From Luscinia megarhynchos (lineage: Eukaryota > Chordata > Aves > Passeriformes > Turdidae): DNA of 64,000 nucleotides. Both the position numbers and the translations under genes were made by a program. Each line of letters opens with the position of its first letter. Position 1 is the first letter of the stretch. Of this stretch, positions 54,067-64,000 are shown one piece after another. The stretch spans positions 18,144,906-18,208,905 of the forward strand of contig JAPFBE010000002.1 in the NCBI GenBank assembly GCA_034336665.1, written 5' to 3'. Below the pieces are notes generated by a model, which made no database searches, was not told the DNA's origin, and worked only from the letters and a program-made list of their open reading frames with translations.

Positions 54067-56480
54067 TCGCTCCGGCTCCTCTCCCGGGGACGCGCTACCG
54101 CGGCAGCAGCAGCAGCCTGTTGCAAATAGCATCTCTAACTCGCCCTCGTCGCGGGGAGGGAGGGGCGCCTCCAAGGAGAGGAGTGAGCACAACTTTCCCC
54201 CCCCCACCCTTCCTCCGTCCCTCCCTTCTCCGCCCGGCAGCGCAGCAGCGGGATGCCCGGGGCAGGCGCGGGGGAGCGGGGGGGCGGCCAGGTGCCACGC
54301 GGCGCCCCGCGCCCTCCCGCTGCTCCGGCGGCCGCGCCCGCGGGGCTCTCCGGGCGGGCCCGGCCGGCCGCGCTCCCGGCCCGCCGAGCGTGTCCCCCGG
54401 CCGCTCTCCCGGCTCGGCGCTGGAGCGCATCCGCAGCCGCCGCTGGCGGTGCCGCGCCGCCGGCTCTAAGGAATTCACCGGGGCTCTCCGCTGCCGTGGA
54501 AATGTCTGTGCATCCTCCTCCGCCTCCCAGCCCGGTGCCTCACCAGGTACAGCGGCCGCAGCTGCTCCGCGGGCAGGAGTCAGCTCCTGGTTGTGGTCGT
54601 TTCCTCAGAAACTTTTCGTCCTTGCGCGACTTGGGTCCTCGCAGGGGTCAGTCATCCGTCCAGACCTAAAGGACACGTTAAATTTAATAGAACCGTGAAC
54701 ATCAGCACGGGAACAGGAGATGCAAATGCTGCGTCTAATCAAAGGCAAGATGCAGCCGATTGCACGTCCAGGTAGTTACACTGCACTGCACAATCCTTCA
54801 TTTCCCCTGCAGTGGAAGTTCAAAGGTGTAGGAAACTCAACAAGTGATGGAGAGGTGTTCAGAGTGGGGAGGATTTCACTCTGCAAAGCCAGTACCGGTT
54901 TAGAGTTGTGTGACAAATAGTAACAGTACATAAAAACAAAATACCTGGCAATACTCCATCCTGAAAGCTCGATGGGAAAAAAAAGAAAAGTAAATCAACA
55001 CTGCTTCCGAGGAGTGCCTAATGAGTATAGGAGGAACCAGTTTACCTTTAAGGAAATGGTTATTTACACTATATCTAGAGCTGCTAAAACTGGGCCTTTA
55101 AAAGATGTTATTTGGTAAGGTGGAACCTGGAGTCTCTGCCTGTTTTTTAAAGAAATCAAGTCATGACCTCTAGGCAAAAGGCTAGTGCCAGCTTACATGG
55201 TATTGTATCTCCTGATTGAAAAGGGTTTCATGTGGAAAAGAAGGCTAAATTCCAGGTATGTGGCATAAGCCCTCAACTGACTCTTTTCACAGTCTTACAT
55301 GTAAGATGTCACAATTAACTTCATTTGCACCATTTTTTCAAATGCTGGATAAGGGCATACAAGTCAGGAATACACAGGTCCTGTCTCAGAGACATGAGCT
55401 GTGATTCACATCAGGAATAAACCTCTTCCCTTCTGCACTCCCAAGTAAAACACCTGCAGGTCTGATGAACTGGAACTCGGAAATGCCACAACAGCAAAAC
55501 TGAAAGGTAGCACACATGTATTCAGAACATGAAACTGCTGCTTTAACCTGTGTATGTTTGTTGTGGTGCTTTCTGGAGGCTGCATTTTTGTCACGTGTTC
55601 TGTACTGAGTTATGTGCAGCACTACCCAAGCAGAGTTGCTGACTGACAGAGGAACGATATCATAGTTTACCCCACAATATTAGCAACAAACAGGAGAAAG
55701 CACATTCTCATTTTTCCTAGGTTCTTGTTTTACCAAAAAACAGTAAAGGAAAGCCATTAAAAATAAATTGCTAGCAAAGTGTCTTTAACCTTTTCATCTC
55801 TGTCCCCTTTGTACCTGCCAACCTGCAGTGGCAGAACTGCTGGTAAGTTCAGCAACTTTACAGCCAGTTTGCATCTTCAGTATCTCTCGTGGTCAGGCAT
55901 CCAATTAATGAAAAACCTGAGAAGTTTGTCCATCTCAGGCTCAGCCCTTGAAACTTTCTATTTACATTAGAAGACTGCTGTGATTTAAGCCTTCATGGCA
56001 CACACATACAAACTCACAGACACTGGGCCTGGTTTGCACAGCCATTTATTTACACAAATGGCTGCAATTGAAACTGGTGAAAATTCCTGTGTGGGTAATC
56101 ATATTTGGAGGCTAGCAATGCCTGTCTCATTGACCTCTGCCTAATATTTCTAGAATTGTCTTGGAGGTATTTTGGACTACTTCAATATGAAGATTCCCAT
56201 CCTTAATGTATTTTTTAACCTTGGAGTTAAAAGCACCTTGGAGGTGCTTAAGAGCCCTTTGATGCCGGAAATTTAGCAAGCAGATAGAGAAACAAGTGTT
56301 TGTTCAGCCTCTGAAATCTGCTCTAGAAAGGTGGACATGTAAAACTCAAATTGAAAAAAAAATCATTCTTTTAGTATTTGGAGAAAATATACAGATAGAT
56401 TTTTTATAGCATTTATCCCTATTCTTTCAGAAAGATGGAATGAAGGATGAACCATTACATACTGTGTTACATTAATACTA

Positions 56481-56535
56481 AAAATTAAAAAAAAACCCCA
56501 AAAACCAAAAAAACCCAACAATAAAAAAAAATTAT
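56481..56535. repeat. A/C-rich low-complexity tract
   Basis: Runs of A broken by CC to CCCC groups, similar in texture to the tract near 62.1 kb. Confidence 0.9.
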
Positions 56536-56943
56536 GTAATAACTTAAAACCCCCATTAACTTCTAGGGTTTATAAAATAGTAAAAAAGTCTTTAAAAAGT
56601 CCTTTAACAGTTAAGGAATTAATTCTAATTCTAGGCTATTGGTGGGCAAGAGAAACGAAATAATTCAATTTTTCAGCCTTCTGTCATTTTTATTTTTATA
56701 ATGCATCAGAAAGGTAAAAAAACATTGTGGTCTAGTAGTGAATGTGAAGGGTTTTTTCCTATTACATATTACAGTGAACGAGAAGGTAGAGGTAATTTCT
56801 GTCTAATAAACCCCACTTTTATGAATGACTCTCCCAAAATGTTACGACATGGCTTATATGATACAGGCATACTCTTCACTCTGCACTTTTTACCATTTGC
56901 ATTACTGTGGTTTATCCCATCTCCTCTGACCCCTCTATGACAA

Positions 56944-56964
56944 GATAAGTGATAAGGTGATAAG
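56944..56964 (+). promoter_or_regulatory. Triple GATA motif cluster
   Basis: Three exact GATAAG motifs in the same orientation lie at 56944-56949, 56951-56956 and 56959-56964. The cluster is about 3.2 kb upstream of the start codon. GATA factors bind such sites; homotypic clusters of this density are typical of GATA-driven enhancers. Function is inferred. Confidence 0.5.
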
Positions 56965-57969
56965 TCTTTTTTTCTCCTAGGAAAATTCATATTTTCTGTA
57001 CTTCCTGGATATTGGGATATGAATACCCACAGTGGTCATAAACCACACTAAGGAGCAAAAAGACTTTCTCTGGCTTCTATGTAACCCTCACACACCTCTC
57101 TGATCCTTCACAGTGATGTTGAATACAATGAACAATAGCAGAAATAAAAACAATAGTTTTGTGAAGGTGTTTAGTGTGTTATCAAACTCATTGACACCAT
57201 TGGGTGACACAGCAATGTTGGTGACAAAAGCCACCTGCTGTGGTCCCAAGAAAAGGACAACTCGGCCCCCACCCACAATTCAAATATCAGAGATGCTGAT
57301 AAAAGGTTATTCAAGGACAGAAGAAAAACAGGATGTATAGCTTATACGAAGGCCACAACTTGAGTATGTCTTAAAGCACAGAGACTAAAGCTAACATTAG
57401 CATTAAGAGAGTAGTTAAAGGTTAGCTAGAAAATCTTTTTTCCCCCATCTTATTTTATCAACATTATCTGGTTTAGATCATAGTATTTAGAAGTTACTGT
57501 AATTTCTTGCAAATCTACACATCCCTTTCAGCAAAAGCAGCTTAGAGTATGGCAGTTCTCTGACTAACCAGGAGAATTTTATATGCTAAGAGGCAGGACT
57601 GGGCCCTGACAACAGCAGCTGCCAAGCCCCAGCTCCCTCACTCTGATGTGTGGATATCCAGCCACAGAGGATGTCAGAGGCATCTGAAGCCCCGTGCTCT
57701 GCCTGAGCTTGTGCCTGCTTAGCATCCGGAGTCCTCTTGCTGCCATCCTTTTCCTGATGTCCTCACTCGTGCCAAGAGGGAGAACTCTCCTGACATGCTA
57801 ACACAGGGAAAAGCCTGCTTGGAGCATCAGAGAATGCAGCCCCAAGGGCTTTGAGAAATAAGTCTTTATAAAACCTAAGACCAAAAGAAATGCTTGAATT
57901 TCCTTAATGTCAACCAGTTATTTCTTTAAATGATCAAACATGTCATTGCTGAGTCTTCTCATGGGTTGA

Positions 57970-58040
57970 GAGTTTTTTTGTTTGATTTTTTTTTGGTTTT
58001 TTTTTTTGTTGTTGTTTTTTGCTTAGAGGGTTTTTTTTCC
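57970..58040. repeat. T/G-rich low-complexity tract
   Basis: Runs of T broken by G or GG, the complement in texture of the A/C tracts at 56.5 and 62.1 kb. Confidence 0.9.
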
Positions 58041-60815
58041 TTCAACTGAGACACAGGTTTCTTGGTTCAAAAATCCTTTCAGAACTAATGCAGAACTGAC
58101 AGATGTGACCGCCACAGAGGCAGGGTAATTATACAAAATAAAACGGGGAAAGTTCAATTAAATATACTTCCTATAAACTTCTTGGAAAATTTGATGAATT
58201 TATGCACTGGAAAATCACACAGAAGAGTATAATACATGAGCTGCAAACTCTCTCAGAGTATTTGTCTGAAGACACAGCATCCTACAGCATTCCCATTTTC
58301 CCCATGCAGGGAAATGTGATGCACCACCATGCTCAGCTACCCTGGCCTCTGGAAATTGGGCAGTTGGGAAACAAGGGAGTGGTGGAACTTTCTCCTGCAA
58401 CAGCCCCACTCACTGTATCCAAAGGCAGCTTTGGATGAGCTAGGCCAAAGCTTTAGTCCAAACTTATCTTAACATTAGCCTTTACAGAGTGAAAGAAAAG
58501 CTCAAATATCCCAGCATGCTTAAGCACTTCCCCTCACATTCCAGGCTGGTAGAAGGCTGGAATTAAAACCAGTATTTCCCCCGAAATCCCTGTGTAGTTC
58601 TCCAGGCACGAAGCCATCCACTCTGCTGGGTGACTTCTCAGCAGACAGTATGTTAGTGATAACAAAAAGCAAAAGTAAAAGATCAAGTCTAAGTGTTCGC
58701 TCCCTGTTTGCTCTGAGACATTTCAGCAGCGCAAAACAGTCCTTGAGCTGACTCACCTAGCCAGCCAAGACTACCTCTTGGCTAAGGATTCATATGGAAA
58801 TATGAAGATAGTGTTTCTGAAACCCACACCACTTTTTCCCCCTGCCATAGATCACAGCCTGTAGGACATATTGCAGGACTGCTTGAAGTTTCTGGCTGCT
58901 GTCATTGCTGGTCCCACCTCCTTCTCTCTTTTCACTGTGGGAGTCTCCAGCAGATGGATGCAGTGCAGAGCAGCCCTGCTGCTGGGACTGGACCAGCTTG
59001 ATGAACTAGTCCCTTTCCCCAGCTCTAATTTTCAGGATGTAAAAAGTAGCATAAACTATTCACCTAAGCTATTGTAACAATAACCAGTGTTTCTAAACCC
59101 TTTCAGGGAAAGTTCACCAACCTAAACCTATTCTTTCAGGATATACAGCCGTAACTATAGAGAATGGCTAAAAGGATAATCAACTGGCATATCTTTTCAG
59201 ACTTATAACCAAAACAAACAACAAAGGCACAAGAGTGTTGTTACAGTTTTAGTAACAAAAATTCTTTAAAGAGGAGTATTAAAAATAGTATGTTTTAGAT
59301 GAATAAAACTAAGATTCCCTCCTGCATATTTAATTATTTAGCAAATTTTGGGGCAGCAGAGCCCACTTCTTCCTCAATAGACTGTTTAAAAACTAGTGTG
59401 CATATGTTTGACATTTACATTCTCTGTCGAGCCTCAGAAACAGGTTGTATAATCCATGTGCAAGTGTGTCTGTGTAGAGATGGAGCAGGTAAGAGAACAA
59501 TAAGCAAAACCACCCACTGCAATACTTTCACTTGTTTTAAAACTCTGCATTGTTGCCCAGAAACTTTTGTTGCCTAGCAATGCAAAAAAACACAGGTGTG
59601 CAAAAAGAAGTCAGTGTTTAATGCCCAGCTTGTGATTTGGTACTGACATGTTTCATTCTTATTGACCACCCAGCCTCTCACACCTAATTGATTGTTAACT
59701 CAAATGTGATTATTTTCCCTCCTGAAGGCAAGTAGTAAGCCAGCTGTGTGTTTCCTTATGTCTCATTTGCTAGGAAGAGTGAATTCTGAAACCTCTTACA
59801 ATCAAAATAAATCCTTACGTTAACAGAGACTTCATGTTCAGTTGTTCAAAGGGCTGCAGTAGCACCAGAGGAGACACTGGTAGCTAAAGGAAGGTGGCAA
59901 TATCCAGCTGAAGCATCACTTATTATCTTTTGGTATCATAGGCTACAGATGGAAAACACCTGCTATCCATTCTCTAGGGCTTCCACAGTATTTCTCTGTG
60001 CACTACACTTTTCAGTACTGTCTTGGTTTAGCTTTAAGTATCCTCAGTTACGGAGGATTCAACAGTTTCTGTTGGGAGCTTGGACTGTACCCTTGCCGAT
60101 TTTGCTGTTAGGATGTTTCTCTTGATTTTCCTAGCCTGCGTTTCTATTTTCTTACCTTCAAGCCCCAGCTAATTATAGCTTACAATGTGCAACTAGAAAA
60201 GGGGATGGGGAAGAAGGAAACCCCCATCCCAGGGAGAAGATGGTAGGCAGTGCTTTGAGAGGCACCCGCAAAGCAGCAGAGAGGGCCAGCAAGCAGCAGA
60301 GAAGTGAAGAAATAGGAAGTGAGGCAGCAGTCATGAAAAAAGTACACAAGGAAGCAGTTACCCTGCAGGGAAGGAAAAAGCAGGACAACTTTCAAGGGCA
60401 GAGATTAATGTAACTTGGGGGATGCTGCAGTGGCAGGATTTGGGGAAGAGGAGACAAGAACTGAATTACCAGGAAAAAATGGCCAACAGATGCAGTAGGC
60501 AAAGAATTAAGGAGGAGGCAGAAGAAAATGGTGAGGCTCAGGCAAATGAGTGTGAAAAGAGCTTTATTATGCTTTTGTGCCTATTAAACTGTGCTTTGTG
60601 TCTCCTTAAATCAGAAGCAAAATTGCAGTGGGTCAGGTCTATGCCATAAAGTTCTGCAGGCATATTTATGCTGGTCAGATGTGCAAAGGGATATGATTTG
60701 AAACTGAGCTTGAAACTGGCTTAAAACTGAGCTGCGCTACCAAAAGCAGTGAATGTCCAGAGTTATGCAGTCAGAACCATACTTTCACCAGCGCAGCTTG
60801 TGTCATTCAGACAAT

Positions 60816-60826
60816 GATAAGATAAG
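60816..60826 (+). promoter_or_regulatory. Overlapping double GATA motif
   Basis: GATAAGATAAG places two GATAAG motifs sharing one base, about 7 kb upstream of the start codon. Confidence 0.4.
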
Positions 60827-61875
60827 CCATGCTGGCAAAAGCACAGTTTTGCTGTTGTAAATTGTATTGGGGGTGGTTCTGCCTCTGCTGCAGCATACAG
60901 GGCTGTAACGACACCAGGAGAGCTCTGTGCTTGTCGAAACAACCATGCTCTATTAACAGATTTTCCATAATGGACACATGATTAAGAGAGGTAAAAGGAA
61001 TTCTTCTACTGACATGACTTCCACAAGCACAGCAAAAACTGTCAGCACAAGGTTTTTCCTGGCAGAAGAAGATAGCTGTTCAGACCAGAGGGGTGTAAGA
61101 TACAAACATATTTTAGATAACTTCTTCAGCTTTCGTACAGGAAAGTATTTGCTTCTACAAAAAGAAAACTCAGTAATTGCAAAGTGTTTGAATTTAGGGC
61201 TATGTGTATAAGAGCATTTAAATCCTTTAACTTTTATTTATCATTCACAATTCACTTGTTTTTAAATAAAGGATTCTTGAAAAGAAAGTGTTCTCAATAC
61301 ATTTTTCTGCTTTCTCGTCTTCCACTTAATAACAGATAATATGCTCCATAATCTTCTTTCCTTCTGTGCAATACAAAGAAGGTGAAACGTCTCTTAATGA
61401 GCATGTAGGGAGGAAAAATTTTGTAGCTGGATAAACTTCTTTTTTTTTTGTTTTCAATTACTTTAGTGGTCAGAAGGGACTGTACTCTAACTGAAATGAA
61501 ACTTGAAAAGTAAAAAAAAACCCCTAAACCGCTATTATCAAAATGAGGGCAGGAGAGCTGTTACGTGAAATGATTCACTGTATGGAAATCGCAAATGATT
61601 TCTAAGAACAGGGCACAGACATCAGCCTCTTCCTCAAAAGAAACCCATATAAATAGAGAGGGCAGAAAACATTTAAAATCCCAATTTTCAGCTTGCAATC
61701 GTATTTTCAGCAAAGGATTAAATCTCTTGGGATTATTGTCTATGGAAATACCTTGAAATCCCAACAGTAAAGCAAAATTTTTCTTGTAACCTCTTGTGAA
61801 GTGGTAATGGACTGCTGTGGCTCTCTAAACTCAGCAGAAAAATAATCTTCTGAGTTGTAAATTTTGATTAAATGG

Positions 61876-61917
61876 CAACTGCAAATACAAATTCAACTGC
61901 AAATTGCAACTGCAAAT
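61876..61917. repeat. Three copies of CAACTGCAAAT
   Basis: The 11-mer occurs at 61876-61886, 61894-61904 and 61907-61917, spaced 18 and 13 bases apart. Confidence 0.9.
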
Positions 61918-62091
61918 TCTCTAATAATTTCCTGAACAATCATACGTACTCATTTCACACACACCTTCCGAGCTTGTTTCATTATGGTGTTTTCCTCAAT
62001 GTCCTTTCCTTTGCAGAAGTGGCTGAATGTAATTCTTAGAATGCAAATGAGCAGCCTGAATAATTTGGCAAAATTATTTTTAAAATTATTA

Positions 62092-62218
62092 AATGCAAAC
62101 AAACAAGCAAACAAACAAAAGCCTGAAAAACCCCCAAACAAACAAAAAACCCCAAGCCCCCAAAACAAAAACACAAAACAACAAACCTCCCCCCATAAAA
62201 CAAAAAAAAACCCCAAGA
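62092..62218. repeat. A/C-rich low-complexity tract
   Basis: About 125 bases nearly free of G and T, made of CAAA-type units and A-runs followed by CCCC. Open frames here on both strands are artefacts of composition. Confidence 0.95.
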
Positions 62219-63693
62219 AAAGTGCTGAAGGTAGAACCTAATGTCACTAGAATAAGAGTTATAGAGCAGATAATCCAAGAGGAGGCTGAGGAGAACACTG
62301 CTAAGGTGTCCAGTAGCACAGTGGATTGGAGCACTGTGTTCTTATCTCTTAAGATTTGAATGAAAAGCCTGGTTTAAAAAACACATGAAAATGAATGTGA
62401 TCAATTCATCTTAGAGCCTTCAGAGCAGTGGTCCTCGTGTAAAAATGAGGACCTTCTATTGGAAGACACTAATTCCCTCCACAATTGCTTATCCCCCTAC
62501 ACACACATACACACATGCTAAATAAGACTAGAAAGCTGCATGAGAGTTCTGAGTGAAAAGTAAGATTGCTTTTGTTTCCTGTTTATTTTTATCTGGTATT
62601 TATAGGGTTTTGCTATGGCTATATGCAATAAAGAACTGCGTAGTCGATATTCTCCTACGTGACTTGAGATTCAGAACTGTGGTTTCTGCTGTAAATGGGA
62701 GTGATTCACCTCAGAAGAACTAGTCTGTTGTTCTCTAGGCACAGACCTAGTCAGTAAACTCCGGCCTGATGTTCTTCTGTTGATCCCTGGTCCACCAGCC
62801 AATGGACAGAATTCACCACAGTCCATAGTTTTTTTGGCATAATCTCAAAGACAGATCCACAGATGATGTTCCTGGTCTAGACTCCAGGTTACTGACACTG
62901 CAGAAGAGGAAATAGTCCCTGTGCTAGCTTGAATGTGATGATTCAGTAGAGCTGGTATCATTAGTTCTGTCTATGAGGAACACCACATTACCCAACCACA
63001 CTGGAAAAGAATGAGCAGGCTCAGATTTCCTATCTGGAAACTGACAGCTGTTGCAAAACTTGGTACTTGGATAAAATAGGAACATATAAATGGGAACAAC
63101 ATGCATGTTGCATGTAAATAGGAACAGCAGCAAAATCTTGTGGCAATAAATTGAGGTTAAATTGGCATTAAAGTGGTGAGTTTTGGAGAGCTTGGACAAC
63201 AGTGGAATGAAGAGAAAGTAAGATGGGAGTGGTGTATCATAGTTCAGTATACAAAAGTTTGGTAGAATGGAAATGAATACAGACAGTTCCTGGCATGATT
63301 TTGGGCTAGTGCTGACTGCAGAGGGCTGCTGTACAGCTGGGGTACTCGTGTGAAAATGTTAGCAGCATATGTAATAAAAACCACTGAACTGGAATTATAC
63401 AGAAATAAATTATTATTGAAACACAGATGTACTTTGAACAAAGCATTGAGAAATTTATAAGACAATGATTTGCCAAAGGGAGCAGCATAAACTTATCTCA
63501 GCCAGAGAGCCACAACCAGTTCCTGTGGCTGCTCCCCACCACCGAGCACAAACCCCACTTCCCTCCAGCAATGAAATGGGGACCAAAAGCTTTAATTGCA
63601 TGGTGTGCTCCACATCAATTCCTATAAATTGATGTCCTCTCTTCATATGAACTAAAAACACATGTCAAGTGTCTTGCAACGTTTTCATCCTCT

Positions 63694-63720
63694 TTATCAT
63701 TGCTATCACTCTTATCATAT
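63694..63720 (-). promoter_or_regulatory. GATA-type motif cluster with CATATG E-box
   Basis: Read on the minus strand there are GATAAG (63716-63711), GATAG (63707-63703) and GATAA (63698-63694), next to CATATG (63715-63720). About 9.9 kb upstream of the start codon. Confidence 0.35.
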
Positions 63721-64000
63721 GAAAGTCGATCACAAGTGAATTGTAATTATTCAGCTAGCAGCTAAGTGGTGAGAACATCAAAGCACAAGTATGTTTATAG
63801 GGTTAATGCATGATTATTTTAGTATCCCAAAGGCTTTGGAATGCCATACCATCCAATTATCCCAGGGCTATGTGAGAAGAGAGAACTTCATGTAATTAGG
63901 AGGGCCTAAACTAAGCTTTCAGGATCAGTAAAATACATCATGTCACATTTCCCACTGCCAGCTGTTTCTCTCCAAATTTTACAGAACATAATACTGCATT

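Larger units (their letters stand above)
53638..54207 (-). other. Overlapping upstream reading frame across the start codon
   Basis: A minus-strand frame open for 189 codons has ATGs at 54207 and further down, including one at 53913-53911, and runs in a different frame straight through the MSRRKQ start codon and the splice donor. Its composition (Arg, Ala, Pro, Gly) is that of GC-rich noncoding DNA, so I do not call it a protein gene. If the mRNA starts upstream of these ATGs, they are out-of-frame upstream start codons that overlap the main one and could lower its translation. The ATG at 53913 has T at -3, a weak context. Confidence 0.4.
51730..54620 (-). promoter_or_regulatory. CpG island promoter of the MSRRKQ-class gene
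   Basis: About 2.9 kb is strongly GC-rich and dense in CpG, in sharp contrast to the AT-leaning DNA on both sides. It covers the first coding exon, its upstream region (53.79-54.62 kb, the presumed promoter and 5' UTR) and about 2 kb of the start of intron 1. No TATA box is evident upstream of the start codon, as usual for such promoters. It contains many C-rich Sp/KLF-type boxes, several G-run clusters and purine/pyrimidine tracts. The transcription start cannot be fixed from sequence alone. A divergent plus-strand transcript from the same island is possible, but I see no coding exon for one. Confidence 0.85.
54621..64000. other. 5' flank of the gene: no gene seen
   Basis: This is 9.4 kb upstream of the minus-strand gene. 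No exon, RNA gene or recognisable transposon is supported. A purine-rich plus-strand stretch lies at 60.18-60.54 kb with a 75-codon open frame that I do not consider coding. A complex, repeat-free stretch at 63.70-63.95 kb may be a regulatory element. Strand composition is nearly balanced here, unlike the left side. It could be intergenic, or part of a divergent noncoding transcript. Confidence 0.5.

Noticed and set aside
53798..54469. Plus-strand open frame of 223 codons opposite the promoter
   Set aside because: It is antisense to the presumed 5' UTR and promoter, with low-complexity Arg/Pro/Ala composition and no domain.
57088..57276. Minus-strand short frame with a hydrophobic segment that looks like a membrane helix
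   Set aside because: The Leu/Phe-rich stretch comes from a T-rich run; no homologue recognised, and an opposite-strand frame overlaps.
60422..60649. Plus-strand 75-codon frame with a charged start (Lys/Glu-rich)
   Set aside because: The charged part reflects a purine-rich strand; no splice sites or family support.
1..64000. CRISPR array, bacterial operon or phage system
   Set aside because: The sequence is vertebrate-like noncoding DNA with a spliced exon and CpG islands; there are no regularly spaced repeats or dense gene packing.

Overview
The window looks like vertebrate nuclear DNA, most likely avian (at least amniote). It has almost no open coding sequence, AT-leaning CpG-poor DNA with two CpG-rich blocks, many short A- and T-runs and short microsatellites. 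I recognise no Alu, B1, L1 or MIR and no clear CR1. The species call is an inference.

The one protein-coding element I can support is a 40-base first coding exon on the minus strand (53749-53788). It encodes MSRRKQPSPSKVR plus the first base of codon 14 and is followed by a perfect GTAAGT donor. MSRRKQ is the N-terminal NuRD/RBBP4-binding motif of a class of large zinc-finger repressors (SALL, FOG/ZFPM, BCL11, ZNF423/ZNF521, ZNF821). The residues after MSRRKQ match none of these exactly in my memory, so I leave the gene unnamed. The exon sits in a strong CpG island (about 51.73-54.62 kb) that should be the promoter.

Left of the exon, about 53.7 kb shows no convincing further exon and is best read as a very large first intron transcribed right to left. 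Its plus strand has A over T and C over G, as expected if the minus strand is the sense strand; this skew disappears right of the island. The intron holds a second GC-rich, CpG-rich block (32.23-33.31 kb, possible alternative promoter), a promoter-like octamer/GC-box/CCAAT cluster near 19.0 kb, and blocks that read like conserved regulatory elements (7.0, 24.05-25.17, 28.38-29.0 kb).

Right of the island (54.62-64.0 kb) is the 5' flank. It has no gene I can support but contains tight clusters of GATA motifs (three in 21 bp at 56.95 kb, two overlapping at 60.82 kb, three at 63.7 kb). Another GATA motif lies 9 bp from a CACGTG E-box inside the promoter island. Together the window looks like the promoter, proximal upstream region and first intron of a developmental or blood-type transcriptional repressor gene; the rest of its coding sequence would lie beyond the left edge.
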